Counted from the stretch's first letter, positions 37,896-46,672 are shown. The stretch: DNA of 56,702 bases from Clostridiales bacterium (GCA_017617525.1 JAFZWA010000063.1:1-56702), one strand, 5' to 3'. Made by a program: numbers and translations. The notes: generated by a model not told the origin, from the sequence alone.

Positions 37896-40397
37896 ATGAG
37901 CGAACTAGAAAAGAATGAATCATTATTGAGAAGCGGAGAACAGGGTGGTCTCCTCGAGCAGAAGATCTCTGAGGTAGCCAGCCGTATCAAAGCGCTGCGT
38001 CTGGACATGGGACTCTCCACGAAGGACATGGCCGAAAAGGTCGAGGTCACCGAGGAAGAGTACGTCAAGTATGAAGAAGGTCAGGAAGACTTCAGCTTCA
38101 CCTTCGTGTACAAAGTCGCAAATCTCTGCGGCGTCGAGATCTCCGAACTTATGGAAGGTACGACTCCGGCACTTCGTGAATATGCCGTAACCAGAAAGGG
38201 CGAGGGTCTTCCGATCACACGCCGTGCAGGTTACAAGTACATGCGTCTCGGCCATCTTTTCAGAAACAAGCTGTGTGAGCCTTTCGAGGTCACCATCCCG
38301 TATTCCGAAGAAGCCCTGAACCCGCCGTACAAACTTGTTACCCACTCCGGTCAGGAGCTGAACATCGTCACAAAGGGCTGCCTTAAAGTCATGCTCCGTG
38401 ACCACTCCGAGATCCTGTATCCGGGTGACTCCATCTTCTTCGACAGTAGAACACCGCATAACGAGTACGCTCTCGGAGGCGAGGACTGCACCTTCTACGC
38501 GATCGTTCTCAATCCGGAAAAGTGGACCGCGGGCGCTACCTACGAAAAGACAGTTCAGACTTCTTATGTAGAAGACAACAAGACCAATTTTGATCTGGCT
38601 GGTGTACCGAATCCGGTATATAGAAAGTATGTTACGGATACACTCGATGCCAACAACAAACTGACATCGATCTCCTACACACCGGAAGCAGACAAGTTCA
38701 ACTTCGCGTTCGACCTCGTTGACGCGATGGCAGAAAAGGACCCGAACAAGACATCCATGATGTGGGTCGCAAAAGACGGTGTTACCGATCACCGCTTCAC
38801 CTTCGCGGAGATGAAGAAGTACACCGCCATGACGGCAAACTATTTCGAGAGCCTCGGCATCAAACACGGTGATCGTGTCATGCTCGTTCTGAAGCGTCAC
38901 TACCAGTTCTGGTTCTCGATCCTCGCTCTTCACAAGATCGGTGCGATCGCGATCCCGGCTACGAACCTTCTGAAGGAACACGACTTCGATTACCGCTATA
39001 AGGCGGCAGGCGTTTCCGCGATCGTTATCACAGGTAACGGCGACACTGCTCTGGAAGCTCAGAAGGCAGCCGATAAGGCAGGCCTCGATATCAAGCTCAT
39101 CATGGCAAACGGTGCCGATGACGAAAGCGGCGCGAAGTTCCTTCAGGTTCTCGAAGGAAAAGCTTCTGTTGACGAAGCAGGCCTTAAGAAAGACGCTGTC
39201 CTTTCCACAGAGGGCGGATTCCTTCCGCTTTCCGGCATGAGCAGCAAGTGGCATAACTTCAACTACGAGATGCCTTCCGCAAATGATGTATATGAGCGTC
39301 CGGCAAATGCCACACAGGGCAATGATCCGATGGTCATGTTCTTCACTTCCGGTACCACAGGTTACCCGAAGATCGCGGCACACTCCCACAAGTATTCTCT
39401 GGGACACTTCGCGACTGCAAAATATTGGCACAACGTTGACCCGAACGGCCTGCACTTCACGATCTCCGATACCGGCTGGGGTAAATCCCTTTGGGGTAAG
39501 CTCTACGGTCAGTGGCTCTGCGAAGCTCCGACTTTCACATTCGACTTCGACAAGTTCCACGCAAACGAGATCCTGCCGATGTTCGCTAAGTACAACGTAA
39601 CCACCTTCTGTGCTCCGCCGACCATGTACCGCTTCCTCGTTAAGGAAGATCTCTCACAGTACGATCTGACTTCCCTGAAGTACGCGACAGTTGCCGGTGA
39701 GGCTCTGAACCCTGAGGTATTCAACCAATTCATGAGAGCGACAGGTATCCGCCTGATGGAAGGCTTCGGCCAGACCGAGACTTCCCTCGTCATCGGTAAC
39801 CTCGTCGGATCCGCGATCCGTCTCGGTTCCATGGGTAAGGCCGTTACTCCGTACGATGTACATATCCTCGACGAAGACGGCAATGACTGTCCTCCGGGTA
39901 CTACCGGCGAGATCTGCATCAGGACCGTGGATGTCGTTCCGTGCGGCCTCTATCTCGGTTACTATCAGAACGAAGAAAAGACAAAAGAATCCTGGCATGA
40001 CGGCTACTTCCACACAGGTGATACCGCCTGGAAGGACGAGGATGGCTACATCTGGTATGTCGGTCGTGTCGACGATGTTATCAAATCTTCCGGTTACCGT
40101 ATCGGACCATTCGAGATCGAGAGCGTCATCATGGAGCTCCCTTACGTACTCGAGTGTGCCGTAACAGGTACTCCTGACCCGCAGGGCGTCCGCGGTATGG
40201 TCGTTAAGGCTACTATCGTTCTCGTTCCGGGCCGTGCAGAACCTACTGAGGAACTGAAGAAAGAGATCCAGGAATACGTTAAGACCAACACCGCTCCGTA
40301 CAAGTACCCGCGTGTCGTTGAGTTCGTAACCGAGCTTCCGAAGACCATCTCCGGTAAGATCAAGAGAAACGTCATCCGTGACGGTAAGGATTCCTGA
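37896..40397 (+). CDS. HTH-cupin-AMP-dependent acyl-CoA synthetase fusion
   Basis: An 833-residue, three-part protein. Residues about 29-86 are an XRE-type helix-turn-helix (LRLDMGLSTKDMAEKVEVTE). Residues about 130-200 are a cupin (GCLKVMLRDHSEILYPGDSI). Residues about 250-833 are an ANL-superfamily adenylating enzyme with P-loop FFTSGTTGYPK, GFGQTETS, HTGDTAW and the C-terminal lysine motif PKTISGKIKR. It most resembles medium- or branched-chain acyl-CoA synthetases. A regulator-like head on a metabolic enzyme is unusual. The ATG follows GGAGGAAAG. Expression is governed by the T-box upstream with an apparent isoleucine specifier, suggesting activation of 2-methylbutyrate or another branched acid (inference). 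Confidence 0.9.
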   Translation: MSELEKNESLLRSGEQGGLLEQKISEVASRIKALRLDMGLSTKDMAEKVEVTEEEYVKYEEGQEDFSFTFVYKVANLCGVEISELMEGTTPALREYAVTRKGEGLPITRRAGYKYMRLGHLFRNKLCEPFEVTIPYSEEALNPPYKLVTHSGQELNIVTKGCLKVMLRDHSEILYPGDSIFFDSRTPHNEYALGGEDCTFYAIVLNPEKWTAGATYEKTVQTSYVEDNKTNFDLAGVPNPVYRKYVTDTLDANNKLTSISYTPEADKFNFAFDLVDAMAEKDPNKTSMMWVAKDGVTDHRFTFAEMKKYTAMTANYFESLGIKHGDRVMLVLKRHYQFWFSILALHKIGAIAIPATNLLKEHDFDYRYKAAGVSAIVITGNGDTALEAQKAADKAGLDIKLIMANGADDESGAKFLQVLEGKASVDEAGLKKDAVLSTEGGFLPLSGMSSKWHNFNYEMPSANDVYERPANATQGNDPMVMFFTSGTTGYPKIAAHSHKYSLGHFATAKYWHNVDPNGLHFTISDTGWGKSLWGKLYGQWLCEAPTFTFDFDKFHANEILPMFAKYNVTTFCAPPTMYRFLVKEDLSQYDLTSLKYATVAGEALNPEVFNQFMRATGIRLMEGFGQTETSLVIGNLVGSAIRLGSMGKAVTPYDVHILDEDGNDCPPGTTGEICIRTVDVVPCGLYLGYYQNEEKTKESWHDGYFHTGDTAWKDEDGYIWYVGRVDDVIKSSGYRIGPFEIESVIMELPYVLECAVTGTPDPQGVRGMVVKATIVLVPGRAEPTEELKKEIQEYVKTNTAPYKYPRVVEFVTELPKTISGKIKRNVIRDGKDS

Positions 40398-40422
40398 TCC
40401 ATAACTGAAAAAGCCAAAAAGT

Positions 40423-40485
40423 AACCCTTCTCGCGCTTGTCCTCGGAGCGAAGCTCCTGCGGAGGCGTGTCGAAGGGTTCTTTTT
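40423..40485 (+). terminator. Terminator after the acyl-CoA synthetase gene
   Basis: AACCCTTC (40423-40430) / GAAGGGTT (40472-40479) with inner pairing (GGAGC/GCTCC), followed by CTTTTTTG. Confidence 0.8.
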
Positions 40486-40526
40486 TGCTTGTTTTACTTA
40501 GTAGGAAAGCTTCTTTTCGCCACCTC

Positions 40527-40898
40527 CTATTTCAGGAGCAGCCACAGCCCGATCCCCAGGACCACTGCGCCCGCGATGACCAGTCCCCACACAAGGAGAC
40601 TTCCCTTTCCTTTAGTAACTGAATCCGTTGTGGACTTCACCTGTTGTTTCATCTCACGGAGATTCTGATCGATCTGCGCGTCGACCTGTGCTTTTACCTC
40701 GGCACGGTTGGCATCTGCCCACTCGCGATTTGCCTGAAGCTGCTTCTGGAGCTGTTCGTTGATCGCGTCCTTCTTCTTTTCAAGATCCTGGTCGAGATGC
40801 GGATTTGGCGCGTTGCAGAACGGGCAGTGCGTATACGGACGTTTGAAAGGCTCGCCGCACTTGGGACAATATCCGTATTTCGCTCTTTCTTCGCTCAT
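40527..40898 (-). CDS. Zinc-ribbon protein with coiled coil and C-terminal membrane anchor
   Basis: A 123-residue protein. An N-terminal zinc ribbon (CPKCGEPF...CPFCNAPN, residues 11-29) is followed by a helical, Gln/Lys-rich stretch likely to form a coiled coil (about 36-95) and one membrane segment at the very C terminus (about 102-122). The start codon overlaps the stop of the GH3 gene (TAATG), so the two are translationally coupled. Function unknown; small zinc-ribbon membrane proteins of this kind are common in Clostridia. Confidence 0.78.
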   Translation of the reverse strand: MSEERAKYGYCPKCGEPFKRPYTHCPFCNAPNPHLDQDLEKKKDAINEQLQKQLQANREWADANRAEVKAQVDAQIDQNLREMKQQVKSTTDSVTKGKGSLLVWGLVIAGAVVLGIGLWLLLK

Positions 40899-42895
40899 TA
40901 TGCGTCCTCTCCGGCTGTTGTCTCTGCCGGTTCAGTATCGAACTCTTCGCTCTTTTCAGCGGCAGAGAATCCGAGCGGCAGCCAGGATTCGCCTGTTCCG
41001 ATCTGCTCAACGGAAGAATAGTAAGGCATCGGAAGACGTCCATAGAACTCCGCCTTGCCTGTCAGGATATCCGATACGGCATTGCCGCCTTCGGAACCCG
41101 GGAGATAGCACATAACGACTTCATCCCAATCCTGTACGTAATCGGAAATAAGAACATTTCTTCCTGCGACGATCAGTGTGATGACAGGGATCGCCTGGGA
41201 CTTTTTCTTCTCGGAGAAGCTGCCCTTATACTCTGCGATCGTTTGGATCGCTTCTTCCGTTCCCGGAAGCGCGAGCTTACCTGTGATCGACATATCTTCG
41301 GTATCACCATACCACTCGGCATACGGAATCTCACCGACGCAAAGAATGATCACATCGCAGTTCTCCATCTCATCTGCATCTGTTACGATCTCAAAACCGA
41401 TCTCTGTGGCGCTTGCCTGAAGTGCCTCAAGAATCGACGGACCTTCTTTACAGAAATGTTCGCCGTAAGCTCCGTCGTATCCACCCTGCCAGAGATATGT
41501 CCAGCCGCCGCAAAGAGCGCCGGTATCGTTTGCCGCAGGTCCCATAACGAAGACCTTCATGCCCTCAGTAAGAGTGATCGGACCTTCCTCCGGAAGTACC
41601 AGCGGAACCATGGATTCAGCCGCCATCTTACGAGCGACGGAATGCGCGTGCTCACTGTTCCAGTCATAAGAAGGAACGATGTTTTCAAGGAACGGATCTT
41701 CGAAAAGACCGCAGTCCATCTTCATCTGAATGATACGTGTGACTGCCTCATCGATCCTCTCCATGGAGATCGAGCCTTCGTTCACTGCATCCACGATCAG
41801 ATCTCTTGCTTCCTCGAACTCCTCTGCTTCCATGAACATGTCCACACCTGCGTTTACGCAGATGATCAGGTTCTCCTTGAAATCATCACCGGAGCAGTTA
41901 TGGATGGAATCCCAGTCAGAAAGGATCACGCCCTTAAAGCCGAGTTCCTCACGAAGTCTTTTGATCATCTCCGCGTTCTCGTGCATCTTCACGCCGTTAA
42001 GAGAAGAGTGGGAGAGCATGATCGTCGGAACACCGGCATCGACCAGTACCTTATAGACTTCCAGGTTTTTCTGGATCTGTTCTTCCGTCATCTGCGCGTC
42101 ACCGCGGTCGATCAGGTAATCGCCTTCACCTGTTCCGAACTTGACGTAGCCGTCACCGAAGAAATGCTTCGGGCAGGGAACGATGCCCTGCGACATCAGT
42201 CCTTTTGTATAGGAAAGAGCGAGGTTCTTAACGATGGTCTCATCGCTCGAATAGGATTCATAAGTTCTTCCCCAGCGCGGATCCTGCGCGGAAGCGACAC
42301 AAGGAGAGAAAGACCAGAGAAGTCCGCAGTGGAGCATATCCGATCCTGTAAGTACACCCTGTTCGAAAGTCAGGGCTTCGTCATTGGCCGCGCCGACATT
42401 GATGTTGTGCGGGAAGATAACGGAACCGCTTGCTTCCAGAACACCGTGCACACAGTCATTGCCGTAGATAAACGGGATACGTGTACCGGAAAGAAGAGCC
42501 GCGTCCTGATAACGGGAAACGACCTCGAACCACTCGTCATAAGGCATTGCCGGGTAATCCGGGTAGTGAGAAAGAACGGAACCATAGCAGTTCATCAGCA
42601 TATCATCAAGAGGCATCTCGTAGTTCGCGCCCTGCATCATCTGCGATGCTTTTTCCTCGATCGTCAGAAGAGAAACGATCTCTTCCGCGGAAAGATCCTC
42701 GAACTTCGGGTTGATGCAGTGGAACAACGGGAGAGTTTCTTCCGTTTCTGTTTCCTCAGTCTCTACCGTGCGGTCGATTGGTCTCGGAAGATCGTCAGGA
42801 GTCGTCTCCTTATGGCTCTTCGGAAGACTGCAGGATGTAAAGATCGTGCTCAGCATCGTCATGCAGATTATGGAACTTATGATTTTCTTCTTCAT
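40898..42895 (-). CDS. Secreted GH3-family beta-glycosidase lipoprotein
   Basis: A 665-residue glycoside hydrolase family 3 enzyme (beta-glucosidase or beta-xylosidase type). It has a lipoprotein signal with lipobox IFTSC (Cys about residue 22) and a Thr/Glu-rich linker, so it acts outside the cell, anchored to the membrane. The catalytic barrel has KHFFGDG and the nucleophile Asp in VILSDWDS. The second alpha/beta domain carries ILCVGEIPYAEWYGD and the typical PGSEGGNAVSDILTG near the C terminus. The exact sugar specificity cannot be read. The ATG follows AGGAAAACC. It forms an operon with the downstream zinc-ribbon gene. Confidence 0.93.
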   Translation of the reverse strand: MKKKIISSIICMTMLSTIFTSCSLPKSHKETTPDDLPRPIDRTVETEETETEETLPLFHCINPKFEDLSAEEIVSLLTIEEKASQMMQGANYEMPLDDMLMNCYGSVLSHYPDYPAMPYDEWFEVVSRYQDAALLSGTRIPFIYGNDCVHGVLEASGSVIFPHNINVGAANDEALTFEQGVLTGSDMLHCGLLWSFSPCVASAQDPRWGRTYESYSSDETIVKNLALSYTKGLMSQGIVPCPKHFFGDGYVKFGTGEGDYLIDRGDAQMTEEQIQKNLEVYKVLVDAGVPTIMLSHSSLNGVKMHENAEMIKRLREELGFKGVILSDWDSIHNCSGDDFKENLIICVNAGVDMFMEAEEFEEARDLIVDAVNEGSISMERIDEAVTRIIQMKMDCGLFEDPFLENIVPSYDWNSEHAHSVARKMAAESMVPLVLPEEGPITLTEGMKVFVMGPAANDTGALCGGWTYLWQGGYDGAYGEHFCKEGPSILEALQASATEIGFEIVTDADEMENCDVIILCVGEIPYAEWYGDTEDMSITGKLALPGTEEAIQTIAEYKGSFSEKKKSQAIPVITLIVAGRNVLISDYVQDWDEVVMCYLPGSEGGNAVSDILTGKAEFYGRLPMPYYSSVEQIGTGESWLPLGFSAAEKSEEFDTEPAETTAGEDA

Positions 42896-42950
42896 TGGTT
42901 TTCCTTTCTTATGTCGAAACTCTTGAGTCAGATACTCGATCTCAAAGTGT

Positions 42951-42988
42951 AAAGGCGGTCAGACCTTCGTAAAGCCTCAGCCGCCTTT
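42951..42988 (-). terminator. Possible terminator after the MgtC pair
   Basis: Perfect 8-bp stem AAAGGCGG / CCGCCTTT overlapping the MgtC stop codon. The run after it (TACACTTTG on the minus strand) is poor in T, so termination may be partial and some transcripts may continue into the GH3 gene. Confidence 0.45.
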
Positions 42989-43675
42989 TACGATCTCGGC
43001 GTCAATGACACCGGAAAGTCCACAGATATAGTCGACGATCGCCTCACGGTTGATCTTCGAACGTGGGCGGACGGTCAGGATAACGGAGTAGACAGAAGAA
43101 TCTTCCTTCTGACGTCCGGTGATCGCCAGGTTGCTGATCACCATTCGGTTATTCTTGCAATAACGCATTACGCCATTCAGCGCGTCCTTATCGTTGTACT
43201 CCAGAAGGATCTGGAAGGCTTCGTTGTGCGTGATCTTGCTTCCCAGGATCGAGAACCATGTCTCTGCGATAAGCACCAGGATCGTTGCGAGGACCGCGCC
43301 CTCGTAGAAACCCGCACCGACAGCAAGGCCGATGATACCGCAGGCCCAAAGACCCGCGGCCGTGGTAAGACCTTTGATACGGCGGTTATTAACGACAATG
43401 ATCGTACCTCCGCCGATGAAACCGAGTCCGGATACGACCTGCGCGCCGAGTCTCGAAATGTCTGTCGGAAGCTTCATGTTGAGGTAAAGGTAAATGCCCG
43501 TCATCGACGCGATCGCGGCACCGATGCAAACGAGGATATGCGTACGGAAACCGGCAGGGCGGTTCTTATACGAACGCTCGATGCCGATCGCGCCTCCGAG
43601 CAGAACTGCCAGAAACAGTCTGATGATGGTACTAAGCAGGGTGATGTCCCTTAATCCGTCAAAAATGCTCAGCAT
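42977..43675 (-). CDS. MgtC/SapB family membrane protein (second of a pair)
   Basis: A 232-residue protein with four or five N-terminal membrane helices (about residues 12-150) and a C-terminal cytosolic ACT-like domain (about 155-232). The MgtC signature GGAIGIERSYKNRPAGFRTH and GFIGGGTI are present. The family is linked to low-Mg2+ survival and ATP-synthase control in Salmonella; the role in Clostridia is unclear. It starts 10 bases after the stop of the upstream paralogue, so the two are cotranscribed. Confidence 0.9.
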   Translation of the reverse strand: MLSIFDGLRDITLLSTIIRLFLAVLLGGAIGIERSYKNRPAGFRTHILVCIGAAIASMTGIYLYLNMKLPTDISRLGAQVVSGLGFIGGGTIIVVNNRRIKGLTTAAGLWACGIIGLAVGAGFYEGAVLATILVLIAETWFSILGSKITHNEAFQILLEYNDKDALNGVMRYCKNNRMVISNLAITGRQKEDSSVYSVILTVRPRSKINREAIVDYICGLSGVIDAEIVKGG

Positions 43676-43685
43676 ATGCCCTCCG

Positions 43686-44411
43686 TTACGCTATCAGTTC
43701 GTGCAGGGAAATCACGCACGGCAGCTCCGCGATCGAGGAGATCATCTCCGAGTGCGAGGATTTCTCTTTGCTCATCTTTATGGAAAAGATCGCCGACGGA
43801 TAGTTGTTCTCGTCAGGATCTTCCGGATCGATGTCAAAGATCTGCGCTCCCTGACCCTCGATCGTATTCTTTATCTTCTCAACGTCTTTTGTTGATTCAA
43901 ACTTTACCGTGATGGTGATATTTCTAAGACGACGCTTGAAAAGCACTTCCAAAGGCTGCAGCACTTCCATGGAAAAAATGACCATGATGACCGCCGGGAT
44001 CACGCACTCGTAAAAAGCCGCCGCCGAAGCGACACCCAGGACAGCCGCCGCGAAAAGGCCGATCGCCGATGTCAGACCGCTTACCTGCTGGTGCCCGGAA
44101 GCAACGATCGTTCCGGCAGCAAGGAAGCCGATACCGGCCAAAACCTGCGCTCCGAAACGTGAAGCGTCGAATTTCGAACCGACCTCGGCGACAACTTCCG
44201 CCCAGCCGGTACGCAGCATTTCGTTTTCGTAAAAAGAGATTAGGAGAGTTAATGCCGATCCGATACTGATCAGCATGTATGTGCGAAGGCCTGCGTTACG
44301 CTCCTTCTTTTCGCGTCCGTATCCGATCAGGCCGCCCGAGAGCATTGCCAGGCAAAGTCGGAAAGCAACGGAGACGAAATTAAATTCTTTCAGATAGTTC
44401 CACGCACCCAT
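43686..44411 (-). CDS. MgtC/SapB family membrane protein (first of a pair)
   Basis: A 241-residue paralogue of the next gene. Signature GGLIGYGREKKERNAGLRTY, then GIGFLAAGTI, four or five membrane helices to about residue 160, and a C-terminal ACT-like domain (about 165-241; NITITVKFESTKDVEKI). Tandem MgtC genes suggest a hetero-oligomer or divided roles (inference). The ATG is preceded by a weak AGGACC ribosome site. It is divergent from the G3E GTPase gene with a 124-base shared control region. An AAAAGCAC word lies in VLFKRR. Confidence 0.9.
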   Translation of the reverse strand: MGAWNYLKEFNFVSVAFRLCLAMLSGGLIGYGREKKERNAGLRTYMLISIGSALTLLISFYENEMLRTGWAEVVAEVGSKFDASRFGAQVLAGIGFLAAGTIVASGHQQVSGLTSAIGLFAAAVLGVASAAAFYECVIPAVIMVIFSMEVLQPLEVLFKRRLRNITITVKFESTKDVEKIKNTIEGQGAQIFDIDPEDPDENNYPSAIFSIKMSKEKSSHSEMISSIAELPCVISLHELIA

Positions 44412-44490
44412 AAAGGTCCTGTAAACTCTCTCTTTCCTATTTTTTACATACAGAGATATTTTACCATGAAAGTCCTTCTTATTCCATCTG

Positions 44491-44499
44491 TGATATAAT
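44491..44499 (+). promoter_or_regulatory. Extended -10 promoter of the G3E GTPase pair
   Basis: TGATATAAT, a consensus -10 with the TGN extension and no good -35. No Zur-like inverted repeat was recognised around it, although one might be expected for zinc-linked genes. Confidence 0.55.
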
Positions 44500-44535
44500 G
44501 TTCTCCGAAATCGAGACGAAAGAACGGATATAGCT

Positions 44536-45486
44536 ATGGAAGATTGTCTTGTTTATTTTTTCACAGGGTTCCTCGACAGCGGAAAAACCTCTTTTATCCA
44601 GAGCTGGATCGGCGACGGCAGCTTCCAGGATAAGAAGGTCCTGATCCTTCTGACCGAAGAAGGCGAAGTAGAGCTTCCGCCCGCGGAAAAAGCACCGTGC
44701 AAGGCCCTTACGATCATCACCGCGGAGACCGAAGAAGTCACCCGCGCGTTTACGCATAATCTCGACTCGAAATACCACCCGGACGTAGTCCTGATCGAGT
44801 GGAACGGTTCCGTTTCCCCGGCGAAATTCTTCGACGAGGTCGATGTCCCGGAGCGTTGGGCACTCGCTGCCGCGATCACGATCGTCGATGCTTCCACCTA
44901 CAACGATTATTACCGCAACATGCAGACCATGTTTGCCGATTACTACCGCTTCTGCGACAACGTCATCTTCAATCGCGTCGATCCGGAAGTGAATAACATT
45001 CCTAAGCTTCGTGGTTCGGTAAAATCACTGAACCCCGCCATGAATCTGTCCTTTTTCGGAATGGACGGAAACATGATCGATATCGGAGAATACCTCCCCT
45101 ACAATCTCGAAGACGATCCGTGTGTGATCGAGCCTGACGACTTCGGTCTTTTCTACACGGACGCGCTCGACAACGTCAAGCGCTATAACGGTAAACGCAT
45201 CACCGTCACTGCCCAGGCCATCCTCATGCGTGAGCACAGAAAGGAAGCTTTCGTGCTTCAGAGAAAGGCCTACACCTGCTGTGCCAACGATATCGGCGCC
45301 ATCTCTCTGCTTTGCCTTTACAAAGTACGAGGAGGCTTCCCGGAAAATCAGTGGCTCCAGGTCACCGGCCGTATCGGATTCTTCCGTGACGACTCGCAGG
45401 GCACCCCGGTCGCGATTCCGTGTCTGCAGGTAGAAAACTTCCACATCACGGACGCCCCTGAAAACGACATCATTTATTTCAGCTAA
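44536..45486 (+). CDS. G3E (CobW-type) GTPase fused to a YcgQ/TIGR03943-like domain
   Basis: A 316-residue protein. Residues about 5-185 form a P-loop GTPase of the G3E class: GFLDSGKTSF (11-20), IEWNG as a divergent Walker B and NRVD (146-149) as the base-recognition motif. The CxCC metal site normal in CobW proteins is absent. Residues about 205-316 instead resemble the soluble domain of YcgQ-type proteins (DUF1980/TIGR03943): ILMREHRKEAFVLQRKAYTC with Cys248-Cys249, then QWLQVTGRI. YcgQ-type proteins work with a DUF318 permease in zinc or metal handling. No permease gene is seen here. 19 bases separate it from the next GTPase gene. Confidence 0.78.
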   Translation: MEDCLVYFFTGFLDSGKTSFIQSWIGDGSFQDKKVLILLTEEGEVELPPAEKAPCKALTIITAETEEVTRAFTHNLDSKYHPDVVLIEWNGSVSPAKFFDEVDVPERWALAAAITIVDASTYNDYYRNMQTMFADYYRFCDNVIFNRVDPEVNNIPKLRGSVKSLNPAMNLSFFGMDGNMIDIGEYLPYNLEDDPCVIEPDDFGLFYTDALDNVKRYNGKRITVTAQAILMREHRKEAFVLQRKAYTCCANDIGAISLLCLYKVRGGFPENQWLQVTGRIGFFRDDSQGTPVAIPCLQVENFHITDAPENDIIYFS

Positions 45487-45505
45487 AAGAAAGAAGGAAA
45501 CACTT

Positions 45506-46672
45506 ATGGCTACAAAAGTAGATATCTTCTCCGGATTCTTAGGCGCCGGAAAGACAACACTCATCAAGAAACTCATCTCTGACGGTTATAACGGTCAGAA
45601 GCTCGTTCTCATCGAGAACGAATTCGGTCAGATCGGTATCGACGGAGGATTCCTGAAGGAAGCCGGAATCGAGATCACCGAGATGAACTCCGGCTGCATC
45701 TGCTGCTCCCTCGTAGGCGACTTCGGTACAGCTCTCAAGGAAGTCATCGACAAGTATGCTCCGGACCGCATCCTCATCGAGCCCTCCGGCGTCGGCAAAC
45801 TCTCTGACGTTGTCGCTGCCGTTGAGAAGGTCGAAGGCACCGAAGTATGCGGTACCGTTACCGTCATCGACGCGAGCAAGTGCAAGATCTACCTGAAGAA
45901 CTTTAAGGAGTTCTACGAGAACCAGATCAAGTACGCAGGCACGATCATCCTTTCAAGAACCGGCAACATCGCGCAGGGCAAACTCGATACCGCGATCGAA
46001 CTGATCCGTGAGATCAACGATCACTCCCAGATCATCACGACACCTTGGGAAAAGCTCTCGGGCGTACAGATCAGAGAAGCCATCGAGAATCCGCTCACCG
46101 CAGATAAAATGGCTGCCGCTCTCCTCGAAGCGGAAGAGCACGCGCACCATCATCACCACCATGAACATGATGAACACGACCATGATCACGAGGAGCATGA
46201 ACATCACCATCACGACCATGACCATGAGCATCATCATGACCACGATCACGAGGAGCATGAACATCACCATCACGACCATGAAGAGCATGAACACCATCAT
46301 GATCACGACCACGAGCATGAACACCACCACGAGCATGGTCCGGACTGCACATGCGGATGCCACGATCACGACCATGATCACGAAGGCCATCACCACGCTG
46401 ACGAAGTCTTCGATTCCATCGGATTCGAGACATCCAGATCCTTCTCCGAGGCAGCAATCAAGGCCGCTCTCGAAGAGCTCGACAGCGGTGATTTCGGCAT
46501 GATCCTCCGTGCCAAGGGCATCGTCGCCGGCGAAGACGGAAACTGGATCCACTTCGATTATGTACCGGGTGAAGCAGATGTAAGAACCGGTGCTGCCGAC
46601 GTAACCGGCAAACTCTGCGTCATCGGATCCAAGGTAGATAAAGACGCGGTAAAAGTGCTTTTCGGACTGTAA
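45506..46672 (+). CDS. G3E (CobW-type) GTPase with His-rich metal-binding region
   Basis: A 388-residue metal-chaperone-type GTPase. P-loop GFLGAGKTT (10-18), the metal site GCICC (Cys64, 66, 67), Walker B ILIEPSGVG. The position of the NKxD motif reads SRTGN, so base recognition is altered. Residues about 212-300 are an extreme His/Asp/Glu stretch with about 45 His plus a short CTCGC cluster, a likely zinc or nickel store. The C-terminal CobW_C domain follows (about 305-388; MILRAKGIVAGEDGNW). It resembles zinc-allocating (ZagA/YciC) or nickel-linked (HypB/UreG-like) proteins. The ATG follows AAGGAAAC. An AAAAGCAC word is in the last codons. Confidence 0.9.
   Translation: MATKVDIFSGFLGAGKTTLIKKLISDGYNGQKLVLIENEFGQIGIDGGFLKEAGIEITEMNSGCICCSLVGDFGTALKEVIDKYAPDRILIEPSGVGKLSDVVAAVEKVEGTEVCGTVTVIDASKCKIYLKNFKEFYENQIKYAGTIILSRTGNIAQGKLDTAIELIREINDHSQIITTPWEKLSGVQIREAIENPLTADKMAAALLEAEEHAHHHHHHEHDEHDHDHEEHEHHHHDHDHEHHHDHDHEEHEHHHHDHEEHEHHHDHDHEHEHHHEHGPDCTCGCHDHDHDHEGHHHADEVFDSIGFETSRSFSEAAIKAALEELDSGDFGMILRAKGIVAGEDGNWIHFDYVPGEADVRTGAADVTGKLCVIGSKVDKDAVKVLFGL
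46184..46281 (+). repeat. 60-bp-period tandem repeat inside the His-rich region
   Basis: The 38 bases from 46184 to 46221 recur exactly at 46244-46281, and flanking DNA follows the same 60-base period with small changes. The unit encodes His, Asp and Glu residues (DHEEHEHHHHDHD). This is in-gene expansion by slippage or unequal exchange, not a CRISPR array. Confidence 0.9.

Noticed and set aside
46140..46410. Short regularly spaced repeats suggesting a CRISPR array
   Set aside because: They are codons of a His/Asp/Glu-rich protein segment with a 60-base slippage repeat and no unique spacers.
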